From NCBI RefSeq assembly GCF_001683915.1, contig NZ_LXTT01000067.1, positions 1 through 63,798 on the forward strand: a stretch of DNA of 63,798 nucleotides. Reading direction: 5' to 3'. The stretch comes from Allomuricauda sp. CP2A. GTDB taxonomy: Bacteria; Bacteroidota; Bacteroidia; Flavobacteriales; Flavobacteriaceae. Made by a program: the position numbers and the translations under genes. Below, one piece after another: positions 36,034-44,664 of the stretch. Every line of letters begins with the position of its first letter. Position 1 is the stretch's first letter. The notes under the pieces are model-generated. The model was not told the DNA's origin. It saw nothing but the letters and a program-made list of their open reading frames with translations, and ran no database searches.

Positions 36034-37263
36034 TTACACTTCTTGAATGCCGATGCCGAGTGCGGTAAGGTCTTTCCAAAAATCGGGATAGGACTTGGAA
36101 ACCACCCCGGCATCATTGATCATTATATTGGTTCGCAACGCCAGAGGTGCGAAGGCCATGGCCATTCTGTGGTCATTATAGGTGTCTATGGCCACATCGG
36201 GTGTAATGGATTGCGTAGGCTGAAGGGTCAAGCTTTCTGAATCAATCCCCACTTTGGCCCCTAATTTTGCGAGCTCCGTCTTTAATGCGCCCAAACGATC
36301 GGTTTCCTTGATGGGCAAGGTGTGCAATCCCGTGAGATGGCACCCTATCCCCAATCCCAAACAAGTCACGGAAATGGTCTGTGCAATATCCGGGGCGTTG
36401 GAAAGGTCGTATTCCAGATGTGAAGGAATGTCATCCGAAACTTTGGTCAGGGTAATCGTGTTTTCAGAAAAAGTGGTTTCCACCCCAAAATCGGTATAAA
36501 TTTTGGCCAAAACACTATCGCCTTGCAAAGAGTCTTTTTTGTAGGAAGACAATTGAATCTCCGTTCCCACATTGCATAGTGCCACAATGCTGTAAAAATA
36601 GCTGGCCGAACTCCAATCTGATTCCACCACCAAAGTGGTATCTTCAACTGCGTCCTTTGGACTAACCTTAATATGGTTTCCTTCAAAAGAGGTCTGTACT
36701 CCAATTTGTTCCAAAAGGGCCAAGGTCATTTTAATATAAGGTACCGAAGTGATCTTCCCCACCAATTCCAATTCCAGTCCATTTTCCAGACTGGGGGCGA
36801 TCAAAAGAAGGGATGAAATATACTGACTGCTGATATTGGCCGGCAGGGAAACCTTGTTTTTGACCAATTTCTTTCCGGTTATCTTGATGGGTGGGTAACC
36901 TTCATTCTTCACATATTGGATATCGGCGCCCAGTTCGCGAAGGGCCTCCACCAAAATTTTGATGGGTCGTTCCTGCATACGCTGTGATCCTGTAAGCACC
37001 ACTTCCTTACCCTCTTGTGAAGCAAAATAGCCCGTTAAAAATCGCATGGCGGTCCCGGCGTGGTGAATATCCACCTCTCCCGTTGTTTTTTTGAGTCCTT
37101 GCTGCATCACCTCGCCGTCATCCGAATTGGAAAGGTTCTGTATTTTCAGGTTGGGAAAAAGTGCCTGAAGCAACAAAGAGCGGTTGGTCTCACTTTTGGA
37201 GCCCGTTATCTGAATGCTTTTTTTGATGGTTTTTTCCTGGGGAATGGACAACTGAAGTCTCAA
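36034..37263 (-). CDS. aroA: 3-phosphoshikimate 1-carboxyvinyltransferase (EPSP synthase)
   Basis: AroA joins shikimate-3-phosphate and phosphoenolpyruvate in the shikimate pathway. The 409-aa protein has the substrate-binding segments GSKSETNRSLLLQAL, HHAGTAMRFLTGYFA and the late YNDHRMAMAFAPLAL. The first possible start is TTG (37261-37263, MRLQLSIPQEK). It lies 72 bp downstream of the MazG-like gene on the same strand. Confidence 0.93.
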   Translation of the reverse strand: MRLQLSIPQEKTIKKSIQITGSKSETNRSLLLQALFPNLKIQNLSNSDDGEVMQQGLKKTTGEVDIHHAGTAMRFLTGYFASQEGKEVVLTGSQRMQERPIKILVEALRELGADIQYVKNEGYPPIKITGKKLVKNKVSLPANISSQYISSLLLIAPSLENGLELELVGKITSVPYIKMTLALLEQIGVQTSFEGNHIKVSPKDAVEDTTLVVESDWSSASYFYSIVALCNVGTEIQLSSYKKDSLQGDSVLAKIYTDFGVETTFSENTITLTKVSDDIPSHLEYDLSNAPDIAQTISVTCLGLGIGCHLTGLHTLPIKETDRLGALKTELAKLGAKVGIDSESLTLQPTQSITPDVAIDTYNDHRMAMAFAPLALRTNIMINDAGVVSKSYPDFWKDLTALGIGIQEV

Positions 37264-37334
37264 TGCTCTTGTAGTTTGAATTGCAGCTCCAAAACTAGAA
37301 AAAACACGCCTAATGTCCCCTTAGACAGCCAACT

Positions 37335-37661
37335 TTATTTGAGCTTTTTGTTATTTTGATGGCGGTCATGGTCCCGTTTGGCCTTTAGGTCCAGTTTTTT
37401 GTCAAAGGCTTCCTGAAGATCAATACCGGTTTGGTTGGCCAGACAGAGCACCACAAAGAGTACATCGGCCAGTTCCTCGCCCAGATCTTTGGCTTTATCG
37501 GACTCTTTTTCACTTTGTTCCCCATACCTACGGGCGATGATTCGGGCCACTTCCCCAACCTCCTCTGTCAATTGGGCCATATTGGTCAATTCGTTGAAAT
37601 AGCGTACCCCATGGTTTTGGATCCATTCGTCAACGGCTTTTTGGGCGTTTTCAATATTCAT
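37335..37661 (-). CDS. MazG-like nucleotide pyrophosphohydrolase
   Basis: This 108-aa all-alpha NTP-PPase has the metal-binding pattern LTEEVGEVARI followed by GEELADVLFVVLCLA (EExxE...ExxD). Such enzymes hydrolyse aberrant or excess (d)NTPs to monophosphates. Its ATG overlaps the dtd stop by one base, so it is co-transcribed with dtd and rsgA. Confidence 0.88.
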   Translation of the reverse strand: MNIENAQKAVDEWIQNHGVRYFNELTNMAQLTEEVGEVARIIARRYGEQSEKESDKAKDLGEELADVLFVVLCLANQTGIDLQEAFDKKLDLKAKRDHDRHQNNKKLK

Positions 37662-38113
37662 TATTCTCTGTTTTTTGTATCGATTACTATAGTCACTGGA
37701 CCATCATTCAACAACTCCACTTTCATGTCGGCCCCAAAGATTCCGGTGCCTACTTTTTTTCCCAAATCCTCTTCCAACTTTTGCACAAAAGCTTCATACA
37801 TGGGAATGGCAATTTCGGGTTTTGAGGCCTTGATGTAGGAAGGCCGGTTTCCTTTTTTGGTCTGGGCGTGCAATGTAAATTGACTTACCACGATAATATC
37901 TCCGCCAACATCCAGTACGGAGCGGTTCATCACCCCTGCATCATCATTGAAAATACGCAAATTGGCCACTTTTTTGGACAACCAGTCCCTATCTTCCTTT
38001 CCATCGGCATCTTCAATGCCCAACAATACCAACAAACCTGAACCAATGGAAGAAACCACTTGCCCATCCACGGTTACACTGGCTTTTGCAACTCTCTGTA
38101 TTACTGCCCTCAT
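37661..38113 (-). CDS. dtd: D-aminoacyl-tRNA deacylase
   Basis: Dtd removes D-amino acids and glycine from mischarged tRNAs. The 150-aa protein has MRAVIQRVAKASVTVDG at the start, the SQFTL motif and NDGPVTIVIDT at the end. It overlaps rsgA by 4 bp. Confidence 0.95.
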   Translation of the reverse strand: MRAVIQRVAKASVTVDGQVVSSIGSGLLVLLGIEDADGKEDRDWLSKKVANLRIFNDDAGVMNRSVLDVGGDIIVVSQFTLHAQTKKGNRPSYIKASKPEIAIPMYEAFVQKLEEDLGKKVGTGIFGADMKVELLNDGPVTIVIDTKNRE

Positions 38114-39051
38114 GATCGTTCCCTATATGGGTTTTCTTCTTCCCCAGTCACCATTTGCACATAACTTCTGTATCGGCTCCAGGCCACCTCATCATTCTCC
38201 AAAGCTTCCTTGACAGCACATTTTGGTTCATCCAAATGCAAACAATTGTTGAACTTGCATTCTGATTTTAGTTTGAAGAATTCAGGAAAATAGTCCCCAA
38301 TCTCATCATCATCCATGTCCACAATCCCGAATCCTTTTATGCCCGGGGTATCAATGATCCTTGCCCCAAAGGAAAGGTCGTACATTTCGGCAAAAGTGGT
38401 GGTATGTTGCCCTTGTAGGTGTTGTTCGGAAATTTCTGCGGTCTTCAGCCTTAACCCGGGTTCCAAGGCATTGACCAAGGTGGATTTTCCCACTCCGGAA
38501 TGTCCGGCGAACATACTTGTCTTACCCTTCATCAATTCCCTTACCTTATCCACATTCTTGCCCTCTTTGGCGGCAATCTCAATGCAAGGGTATCCAATTT
38601 TGGAATACAGTTGGACCAAATAATCAACTTCCACCATTTCTTCATCATCATACACATCCATTTTGTTGAACAAGAGCACCACAGGAATTTCATATGCCTC
38701 AGCCGTTACCAAAAATCGGTCTATAAAACTGGTAAAGGTGGGGGGATTGTTCAACGTGATCAACAGAAAAACCTGATCTAGGTTGGCCGCAATAATATGG
38801 GTCTGCTTGGACAGTTTCACGGATTTTCGGATGATATAATTCTTTCGTTCCCCAATTTTTGAAATCACCCCAACCGTCTCATCCCCTATTGTTTCCAGTT
38901 GAAAGACCACATGATCCCCCACAGCTACGGGGTTTGTGCTCTTAATTCCCTGGGTACGGAACTTTCCTTTAATGCGGCATTCGTAAAATTGCCCCTCCTC
39001 GGATTTCACAGTATACCAGCTTCCCGTTGATTTATAAACAGTTCCGTTCAC
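38110..39051 (-). CDS. rsgA: Ribosome small subunit-dependent GTPase RsgA
   Basis: RsgA is a circularly permuted GTPase that checks late 30S assembly. The 313-aa protein has an N-terminal OB-fold, G4 as LFNKMDV before the G1 motif GHSGVGKST, and a C-terminal zinc site (CKFNNCLHLDEPKCAVK). The start is GTG (39049-39051). It heads a short operon with dtd and the MazG-like gene. Confidence 0.95.
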   Translation of the reverse strand: MNGTVYKSTGSWYTVKSEEGQFYECRIKGKFRTQGIKSTNPVAVGDHVVFQLETIGDETVGVISKIGERKNYIIRKSVKLSKQTHIIAANLDQVFLLITLNNPPTFTSFIDRFLVTAEAYEIPVVLLFNKMDVYDDEEMVEVDYLVQLYSKIGYPCIEIAAKEGKNVDKVRELMKGKTSMFAGHSGVGKSTLVNALEPGLRLKTAEISEQHLQGQHTTTFAEMYDLSFGARIIDTPGIKGFGIVDMDDDEIGDYFPEFFKLKSECKFNNCLHLDEPKCAVKEALENDEVAWSRYRSYVQMVTGEEENPYRERS

Positions 39052-39104
39052 TATTTGTTCATATTTTCATTGCAAAGAAACAATAATCCTTCTTTTTGTG
39101 CGTA

Positions 39105-39112
39105 TATCTTTG
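39105..39112 (+). promoter_or_regulatory. -7 promoter element of the small exported protein gene
   Basis: TATCTTTG matches TAnnTTTG exactly and lies 32 bp before the ATG at 39145. Confidence 0.5.
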
Positions 39113-39144
39113 TCTACAGTTTTAACAATCAACAACTTATTATT

Positions 39145-39585
39145 ATGAAAAAAATCATTTTTTCCGCAGTGATAACCCTAGCTGCCGTGTTCAGTATGAG
39201 CGCACAACAGTACAAGGTCATCACCAGCGTGGAATCCATAGTGCCCAATGGCCTTGGTAGATCTAGGATCATTAACGCCCTTGAAGATAAGGACTACAAG
39301 GAATTTACCAGTGTACAGACCGAAGACGACAACAGTAGGAACAAATCGGACCGAAGTGAAATCCGGGTAAAGAATTTTGAAGAGACCAAATTGTTGAACT
39401 TTTACAATATTGGTGGCATCCGCTTTCAGAACATCGCGGCCAATGATGCCGTGATCACTTCCATGATCAACGACATGATCGCCAATGGATGGGAACTGGC
39501 CTTTGTGGTGAGTGGTGTGGAAAGTGAAGGTGGTAAAGGTGATGGACAAGGTATTTTTATTACCCGATACATTTTCAAAAAATAA
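39145..39585 (+). CDS. Exported hypothetical protein, 146 aa
   Basis: A signal peptide (MKKIIFSAVITLAAVFSMSAQ) is followed by a roughly 125-aa domain that starts QYKVITSVESIVPNGLGRSRII and ends GIFITRYIFKK. No catalytic motif is visible. It resembles small periplasmic proteins known only from flavobacteria. I start at the ATG at 39145 because it gives a clean signal peptide; the longer frame upstream is not supported. Confidence 0.75.
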   Translation: MKKIIFSAVITLAAVFSMSAQQYKVITSVESIVPNGLGRSRIINALEDKDYKEFTSVQTEDDNSRNKSDRSEIRVKNFEETKLLNFYNIGGIRFQNIAANDAVITSMINDMIANGWELAFVVSGVESEGGKGDGQGIFITRYIFKK

Positions 39586-39610
39586 CCTTTTGGTTAAAAT
39601 TTGACACAAA

Positions 39611-39746
39611 AAGGGGGTGTCTAAAAAGCTCATTACCTGTCAGTTCGAGCGCAGTCGAGAACCTAAATCAAGTCGATAATCAAGAGGTTTCGACTGCGCT
39701 CAACCTGACAAAATCAAAATTTGTTGCTTTTTAGACGGCCTCTTTT
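39611..39746. terminator. Bidirectional terminator split by a palindromic repeat
   Basis: The arms GTCTAAAAAGC (39619-39629) and GCTTTTTAGAC (39726-39736) are perfect inverted copies flanked by A-rich and T-rich tracts (AAAAAGGGGG and CTCTTTTTATTTT), between two convergent genes. The 96 bp between the arms hold a full copy of the TGTCAGTTCGAGCGC repeat (39638-39710), as if the repeat had been inserted into the loop. Confidence 0.7.
39638..39710. repeat. Palindromic repeat inside a terminator loop
   Basis: The copy begins TGTCAGTTCGAGCGCAGTCGAGAAC and ends GTTTCGACTGCGCTCAACCTGACA; the two halves are imperfect inverted copies. It belongs to the same family as the copies at 10828, 40575, 49224 and 53682. 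Confidence 0.85.
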
Positions 39747-39756
39747 TATTTTACAA

Positions 39757-40431
39757 TCAATCCTTTATATGAACCCTACCTCCAGCAAAGCTCTTTTTGT
39801 TGATGCTTTTTGGGTTTCCGTAGACGGTAACATCTCCGCCTGCTGTTAACTTAATGTCCACTTGTTCCGAAGCAAAGACATCGGCTTCTCCCCCAGCTGA
39901 AATTTTAACGTCCGTACTTGAAGTTCGCAAATCCCTTCCATCAAAAATTCCACCGGTGTTAATGACAATCGACTGGTTTTTGGCCAAACCCGACGCTTCA
40001 ACAATGCCGCCCGTAACTGCTCGAACATCGGCATAATCCACATCCATTCCTATTCGTATCTGTGCCCCTTCTTGGGCCTTTACCTCAATCTTGCTTTTTT
40101 TCACCAGTTCATTGCAGGTGATTTTGGCGCCTTCATTGCCATCAATTACGTCCAAATTGGTATAGTACACCTCAATAAAGGTATCCTCTCCTTGAAACTT
40201 TTTGTCCAATACCATTCTAAGTTTCAATGTTCCATTTTTGTTGGTCCACTTAATATCGTCCACGTTCCAACCTTTAATTGTTATTCGGTTCTCATCGGAT
40301 TGAATAAGATTTACCTCAATCAGATCAAAAACCTTGATCGTATCAAAATCACCCACCTCGGTATCAATCATACGTTGGGCAAAGAAGGAAAAGGGAAGCA
40401 ACAAAAGACAAAATGTATAGATTTTTTTCAT
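39757..40431 (-). CDS. Exported DUF2807 (head GIN domain) protein
   Basis: A signal peptide (IYTFCLLLLPFSFFAQ) leads a 224-aa beta-helix-like protein with repeated short strands (DLIEVNLIQSDENRITIKGWNVDD, SIVINTGGIFDGRDLRTSSTDVKISAGGEADV). This fits the putative auto-transporter adhesin head GIN domain family, which is abundant in Bacteroidota and of unknown function. It is probably periplasmic or at the cell surface. A second member lies at 50003-50806. Confidence 0.8.
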   Translation of the reverse strand: MKKIYTFCLLLLPFSFFAQRMIDTEVGDFDTIKVFDLIEVNLIQSDENRITIKGWNVDDIKWTNKNGTLKLRMVLDKKFQGEDTFIEVYYTNLDVIDGNEGAKITCNELVKKSKIEVKAQEGAQIRIGMDVDYADVRAVTGGIVEASGLAKNQSIVINTGGIFDGRDLRTSSTDVKISAGGEADVFASEQVDIKLTAGGDVTVYGNPKSINKKSFAGGRVHIKD

Positions 40432-40490
40432 GACAGTGCTATTTATACCCCTAAAGAGTTTTCCGTTGGGCCATTGTTACAGTTTGGGCA

Positions 40491-40540
40491 CAAAAAAACT
40501 GTTTGGAATTCAGAATTTTAAAAAATCTGCTTCCAAACAG
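40491..40540 (-). terminator. Intrinsic terminator of the aromatic amino-acid operon
   Basis: On the minus strand CTGTTTGGAA and TTCCAAACAG form a perfect 10-bp stem around a 22-nt loop, followed by seven T. It lies 125 bp downstream of the aroF-CM stop, after the 40575-40619 palindrome. Confidence 0.85.
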
Positions 40541-40574
40541 CCTTAAAAATATGCCTTTTTGAAACTTAAATTAG

Positions 40575-40619
40575 TGTCAGTTCGAGCGCCCGCCTGCCGG
40601 ACGGGCGCTCGAACTGACA
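40575..40619. repeat. Palindromic repeat, perfect 18-bp arms
   Basis: TGTCAGTTCGAGCGCCCG and its exact reverse complement flank a 9-nt centre (CCTGCCGGA). It is the most symmetric copy of the family in the window and lies just downstream of aroF-CM. Confidence 0.95.
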
Positions 40620-40664
40620 TCTTAAGCTGTTTGATAATACTTATTTACCAACCTTTAAACCGCA

Positions 40665-41747
40665 CTAAGCGTTAATGATTTTCTCCTGATGGTTGATGGA
40701 TTCCTGGTGAATGGCCTTGAACATTCTCAAGATAAATTCCTCGCTCAGTCCTCTTTCTTCACCTTCCAAAATCATATTGCCCAAGATGGCATTCCAACGA
40801 TTGCTCTGCAAAACAGCAACATTCTTTTGTTTTTTCAACTCACCGATGCCATCGGAAACCTTCATGCGTTTTCCCAAAAGGTCGATCAGTTGATTGTCCA
40901 ATACATCTATCTGGGCCCTTAGGTTGCTCAACTTGTTGTTGTATTCGGCCTCTTCATTTGTTTCTTTTCTAATGCGAAGGTCTTTCATGATCTGTACCAA
41001 TCTTTCTGGGGTTACTTGCTGTGCAGCGTCACTCCATGCATTGTCCGGGTCGCAGTGGGTCTCGATCATCAAACCATCAAAATTCAGGTCCAAAGCGGTT
41101 TGGGATACATCAAAGATGAGATCACGCTTACCGGAAATGTGGCTTGGGTCGTTGATGATGGGCAGATCGGGAAACTTGGTCTGCAACTCAATGGCCAATT
41201 GCCATTCCGGGATGTTTCGGTATTTGGTTTTTTCATAGGTTGAAAATCCTCTGTGGATCACTCCCAATTTTTCAATGTTCGCAGAATACAATCGTTCCAC
41301 AGCGCCCAACCACAAGGACAAGTCTGGATTGACAGGGTTTTTGATCAAAACGATTTTGTCCGTTCCTTCCAAAGCATCGGCTATTTCCTGAACGATAAAT
41401 GGGCTAACGGTAGAACGGGCACCAACCCACAACAAGTCTACATCATGCTCCAAAGCAAGGTCCACGTGGGCCCTATTGGCCACTTCGGTGGCGGTTTTCA
41501 GTCCGGTTTCTTCCTTCACTTTCTGCAACCACTTTAATCCAATGGCCCCAACGCCCTCAAAATTACCCGGGCGGGTTCTGGGTTTCCAGATTCCGGCACG
41601 GTAGTAGCTTACATCGGTATCCTTTAATTCGTGGGCTACTTTCAGCACCTGCTCTTCGGTTTCCGCACTGCAGGGACCAGCGATGACCAATGGATGTCCC
41701 AAGTTCATATCATCCAGCCATTTTCTCATTTCCTTCCTGTTTTCCAT
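40665..41747 (-). CDS. Bifunctional DAHP synthase / chorismate mutase
   Basis: The 360-aa protein joins a KdsA-like DAHP synthase (about 1-265, PLVIAGPCSAETEEQ, RAGIWKPRTRPGNFEG, INDPSHISGKRD) to an AroQ chorismate mutase (about 275-355, LRAQIDVLDNQLIDLLGKRMKVSDGIGELKK). It makes the first shikimate-pathway product and also turns chorismate into prephenate. The mutase domain may act as the feedback sensor, as in similar fusions. It is the last gene of the attenuated operon, 8 bp after tyrA. Confidence 0.93.
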   Translation of the reverse strand: MENRKEMRKWLDDMNLGHPLVIAGPCSAETEEQVLKVAHELKDTDVSYYRAGIWKPRTRPGNFEGVGAIGLKWLQKVKEETGLKTATEVANRAHVDLALEHDVDLLWVGARSTVSPFIVQEIADALEGTDKIVLIKNPVNPDLSLWLGAVERLYSANIEKLGVIHRGFSTYEKTKYRNIPEWQLAIELQTKFPDLPIINDPSHISGKRDLIFDVSQTALDLNFDGLMIETHCDPDNAWSDAAQQVTPERLVQIMKDLRIRKETNEEAEYNNKLSNLRAQIDVLDNQLIDLLGKRMKVSDGIGELKKQKNVAVLQSNRWNAILGNMILEGEERGLSEEFILRMFKAIHQESINHQEKIINA

Positions 41748-41755
41748 AATACTCT

Positions 41756-42616
41756 CTATTTTTTTGTAAGTGGTATTCCTTTTAATATTTGTTTTATTCT
41801 ATTGGTATTGTTCATTTCTTGGTGCACGCTCTCAAAATCATTGTCCTCAATCAATTTTTTGAATTTCGTCAGGTTTTGGATATACTCTTCCAAGGTCTCC
41901 ACAACATTGTCCTTGTTTTGTTCAAATATGGGCGCCCACATGTCCGGTGAACTCTTTGCCAAGCGAACGGTACTTTCAAAACCACTGCCCGCCATGTCAA
42001 AAATATCACGCTCATTTTTTTCTTTCTCAATTACCGTTTTTCCCAACATAAATGAGCTGATGTGTGATAAATGCGAAACATAGGCAATGTGCTTGTCATG
42101 GGCATCGGGATTCATATATCTGATACGCATACCTATATCCTGAAAAATGGCCAAAGCCCTCTCCTGAAGCTTAAAAGCCGTCTTCTCCACCTCGCAGATG
42201 ATATTGGTCTTACCGTTATACAATCCTTCAATAGCTGCTGATGGACCCGAAAATTCAGTACCTGCAATGGGGTGACAGGCCATAAAATTTCTGCGTTTGG
42301 GATGTTCGTCCACGGATTGGCAGATCAAACTTTTTGTGGATCCCGCATCAATAACAACCGTTTCATCGCCAGCGGCATCCAGAATTTTAGGGAGTTCCGC
42401 TACCAAGGCATTCACGGGAATGCTCACAAAGACCATATCGGCCAATGTCAAAGAACCATAATCGCCCTTGGTGTCAATGATTCCCAACTCCAAAGCCTCA
42501 TCCAAATGGGATTCACTTTTGTCCACACCGATGATTTCCGCTTCGGGATGCAACTTTTTCACATCCTTGGCAAAAGAGCCGCCAATCAATCCAACTCCTA
42601 CGATGACTACTTTCAT
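41756..42616 (-). CDS. tyrA: Prephenate dehydrogenase
   Basis: TyrA oxidises prephenate to 4-hydroxyphenylpyruvate for tyrosine. The 286-aa protein has the NAD-binding GVGLIGGSFAKD at the N-terminus, the PIAGTEFSGPSAA catalytic region and the HDKHIAYVSHLSH segment. It lacks a fused chorismate mutase or ACT domain, matching the separate mutase in the next gene. It is spaced 3 bp from the aminotransferase gene. Confidence 0.93.
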   Translation of the reverse strand: MKVVIVGVGLIGGSFAKDVKKLHPEAEIIGVDKSESHLDEALELGIIDTKGDYGSLTLADMVFVSIPVNALVAELPKILDAAGDETVVIDAGSTKSLICQSVDEHPKRRNFMACHPIAGTEFSGPSAAIEGLYNGKTNIICEVEKTAFKLQERALAIFQDIGMRIRYMNPDAHDKHIAYVSHLSHISSFMLGKTVIEKEKNERDIFDMAGSGFESTVRLAKSSPDMWAPIFEQNKDNVVETLEEYIQNLTKFKKLIEDNDFESVHQEMNNTNRIKQILKGIPLTKK

Positions 42617-42619
42617 GAT

Positions 42620-43762
42620 CTAAAATCTTTCTATGGCCTCTTTTATTTTTTCTTCCTCCACACAGAGTGAAAAACGGATATATCCCTCGCCATTGCTTCC
42701 AAAAATGGTTCCCGGTGCAATGAAAATGTCTTTATTGTACAAAATCTGGTCTATAAATTCCTCGGAGGGTGCAGCACCTTCGGGAAGTTTGCTCCACACG
42801 AACATCCCAACGGCATTTTTATCATACGTACCGCCCAATTTCTCTACCAATTGGAACATCAGCTCCCTTCTTTGGGTATAAACCTTGTCCAATTCTTCAA
42901 ACCACTCGGTGCCACTTTTCAATGCAGCAACGGCCCCTTTTTGAATGCCATAAAACATCCCCGAATCCATATTGCTCTTTACCTTCAGCACGGCATTGAT
43001 ATGTGCTTCGTTGCCCAAAACCATTCCCACGCGCCATCCGGCCATGTTAAAAGTCTTGCTCAAGCTGTTCAGTTCCAATGTGCAATCCTTGGCTCCTTCA
43101 ATCGATAAAATACTGGTGGGATTGTTGGACAACACAAAACTATATGGGTTGTCATTGACCAGTAAAATTTCATTTTCAAGGGCGAAATCCACCAATGTCT
43201 TTAACTGTTCCTTGGAGGCCGTAGCTCCTGTGGGCATATGCGGGTAGCTTACCCACATCAACTTCACCTTGGACAAATCTTTCTTTGAAAGTTCCTCCAA
43301 ATCCGGGAACCAACCATTTTCCAAGGTTAGATCATAGGTTACCGGCACTCCACCGACCAGATTGGTCACGGAGGCGTAGGTTGGATAGCCTGGATTGGGC
43401 AATAGCACCTCATCCCCCACATTTAAAAAAGCCATGCTGATGTGCATGATACCTTCTTTGGAACCCATTAAGGGCAAAATTTCCGTATTGGGGTCTACGG
43501 ACACACCAAACTTCTGAAGATAAAAGTCGGCAATGGCCTCCCGTAATTGTGGCAATCCTTGATAACTTTGGTACTGATGCGCCCCTGCATCCATAATGGA
43601 GTCCCGCAGGGTTTGCAAAACTTGGGGCGATGGTGCCAAATCGGGGCTTCCTATCCCCATATTGATGATGGGCTTCCCCTGGTTGATCAACCCTCTTACT
43701 TCCCGCAATTTTTTGGAGAAGTAGTATTCCTGTACGCTATGTAACCTATCGGCTGTGATCAT
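42620..43762 (-). CDS. PLP-dependent aminotransferase (class I/II), probably aromatic
   Basis: The 380-aa fold-type I aminotransferase has the PLP lysine in ELNSLSKTFNMAGWRVG and the arginine motif YIRFSLCV. Its place between pheA and tyrA suggests that it makes phenylalanine and tyrosine from their keto acids. Closely related proteins include aspartate and LL-diaminopimelate aminotransferases, so substrate range is inferred from context. Its ATG overlaps the pheA stop as ATGA. Confidence 0.88.
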   Translation of the reverse strand: MITADRLHSVQEYYFSKKLREVRGLINQGKPIINMGIGSPDLAPSPQVLQTLRDSIMDAGAHQYQSYQGLPQLREAIADFYLQKFGVSVDPNTEILPLMGSKEGIMHISMAFLNVGDEVLLPNPGYPTYASVTNLVGGVPVTYDLTLENGWFPDLEELSKKDLSKVKLMWVSYPHMPTGATASKEQLKTLVDFALENEILLVNDNPYSFVLSNNPTSILSIEGAKDCTLELNSLSKTFNMAGWRVGMVLGNEAHINAVLKVKSNMDSGMFYGIQKGAVAALKSGTEWFEELDKVYTQRRELMFQLVEKLGGTYDKNAVGMFVWSKLPEGAAPSEEFIDQILYNKDIFIAPGTIFGSNGEGYIRFSLCVEEEKIKEAIERF

Positions 43763-44589
43763 GACAACAATGCATTTTTATATTCACCCAAAACCGTAAA
43801 ATCCTCCGACATGATCTGCAACAAAGCCTTTGCCTTTGAAAAGTGCTCGTATTCATCAAAAGTGACATCCACAAAAAAGGCATATTTCCACGGTGTTTCA
43901 ATCACAGGAAGCGATTGGATCTTGGTCAGGTTTAGATTGCAATCGCTCATCACGTTTAAAACCGTGGCCAAACTCCCTCTTTTATGATCTGTGATAAACC
44001 GAAGCGATGCTTTATTGATTTCGGCTTTCGGTAAAACCTTGTTCTGTTTTTTTAAGATGATAAAACGGGTGGCGTTGTTCTTTATGGTCTGTATTTCAGG
44101 GGCAATGATATCCAAATTGTAGAGATCTGCAGCCATTTTTGGAGCAATTGCAGCAATATGGGTCAATTTTTCATCCCTGATCCGTTTTGCCGTTTCGGCA
44201 GTATCCACACTTTCCACCAGTTTGATGTTCGGATATTCCTTAAAGAATTCCTTACACTGTAACAAGGCCATGGGATGCGAATGTACTTCCTTGATGTCTT
44301 CAATAGCTGTGCCTTTCAACACCATCAGGTTATGGTGAATGCTCAGATAATGTTCCCCTATAATATGTATCTTGTTGTGGTACACCAAATTGTAATTTGG
44401 AATGATGGAACCCGCAATTGAATTCTCGATGGCCATGATTCCCTTGTCCGCCGTTCCTCCCAACAAATGGTCGATAATGGCATCAAAGGAAAAACACTCC
44501 AGTAATTCTATGTCTTCCCCAAAAAAATCCGTGGCCACTTGATGGTGGTTGGATCCCTTAATTCCCTGTATGGCTATTTTTAAACCCAT
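43759..44589 (-). CDS. pheA: Prephenate dehydratase
   Basis: PheA turns prephenate into phenylpyruvate. The 276-aa protein has the dehydratase domain (IAQGIKGS-like start IAIQGIKGSNHHQ, MAIENSIAGSIIPNYNL, NNATRFIILKK) and a C-terminal ACT domain (SLATVLNVMSDCNLNLTKIQSLPV) for phenylalanine sensing. It is the first structural gene of the operon. The U-tract of an intrinsic terminator ends 3 nt before its ATG, and there is no Shine-Dalgarno sequence. Confidence 0.95.
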   Translation of the reverse strand: MGLKIAIQGIKGSNHHQVATDFFGEDIELLECFSFDAIIDHLLGGTADKGIMAIENSIAGSIIPNYNLVYHNKIHIIGEHYLSIHHNLMVLKGTAIEDIKEVHSHPMALLQCKEFFKEYPNIKLVESVDTAETAKRIRDEKLTHIAAIAPKMAADLYNLDIIAPEIQTIKNNATRFIILKKQNKVLPKAEINKASLRFITDHKRGSLATVLNVMSDCNLNLTKIQSLPVIETPWKYAFFVDVTFDEYEHFSKAKALLQIMSEDFTVLGEYKNALLS

Positions 44590-44592
44590 GGC

Positions 44593-44664
44593 AAAAAAAA
44601 AGCCCCGATTTTTACCGGGACTTTACATGTTTATATACTTTAATCGTATTCAAAACAGTCCCGT
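44593..44664 (-). promoter_or_regulatory. Transcription attenuator of the pheA operon
   Basis: On the minus strand AAGTCCCGGT (44614-44623) and ATCGGGGCTT (44600-44609) form a 10-bp stem with an AAAA loop, followed by eight to nine T. This is a strong terminator ending just before the pheA ATG. The 5' arm is also complementary to CGGGACT (44657-44663) in the last codons of the leader ORF, with flanking TAC-GTA pairing, so an antiterminator can form instead. A ribosome that reaches the leader stop would cover the antiterminator segment; one stalled on the Phe/Tyr codons would leave it free. Confidence 0.88.
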
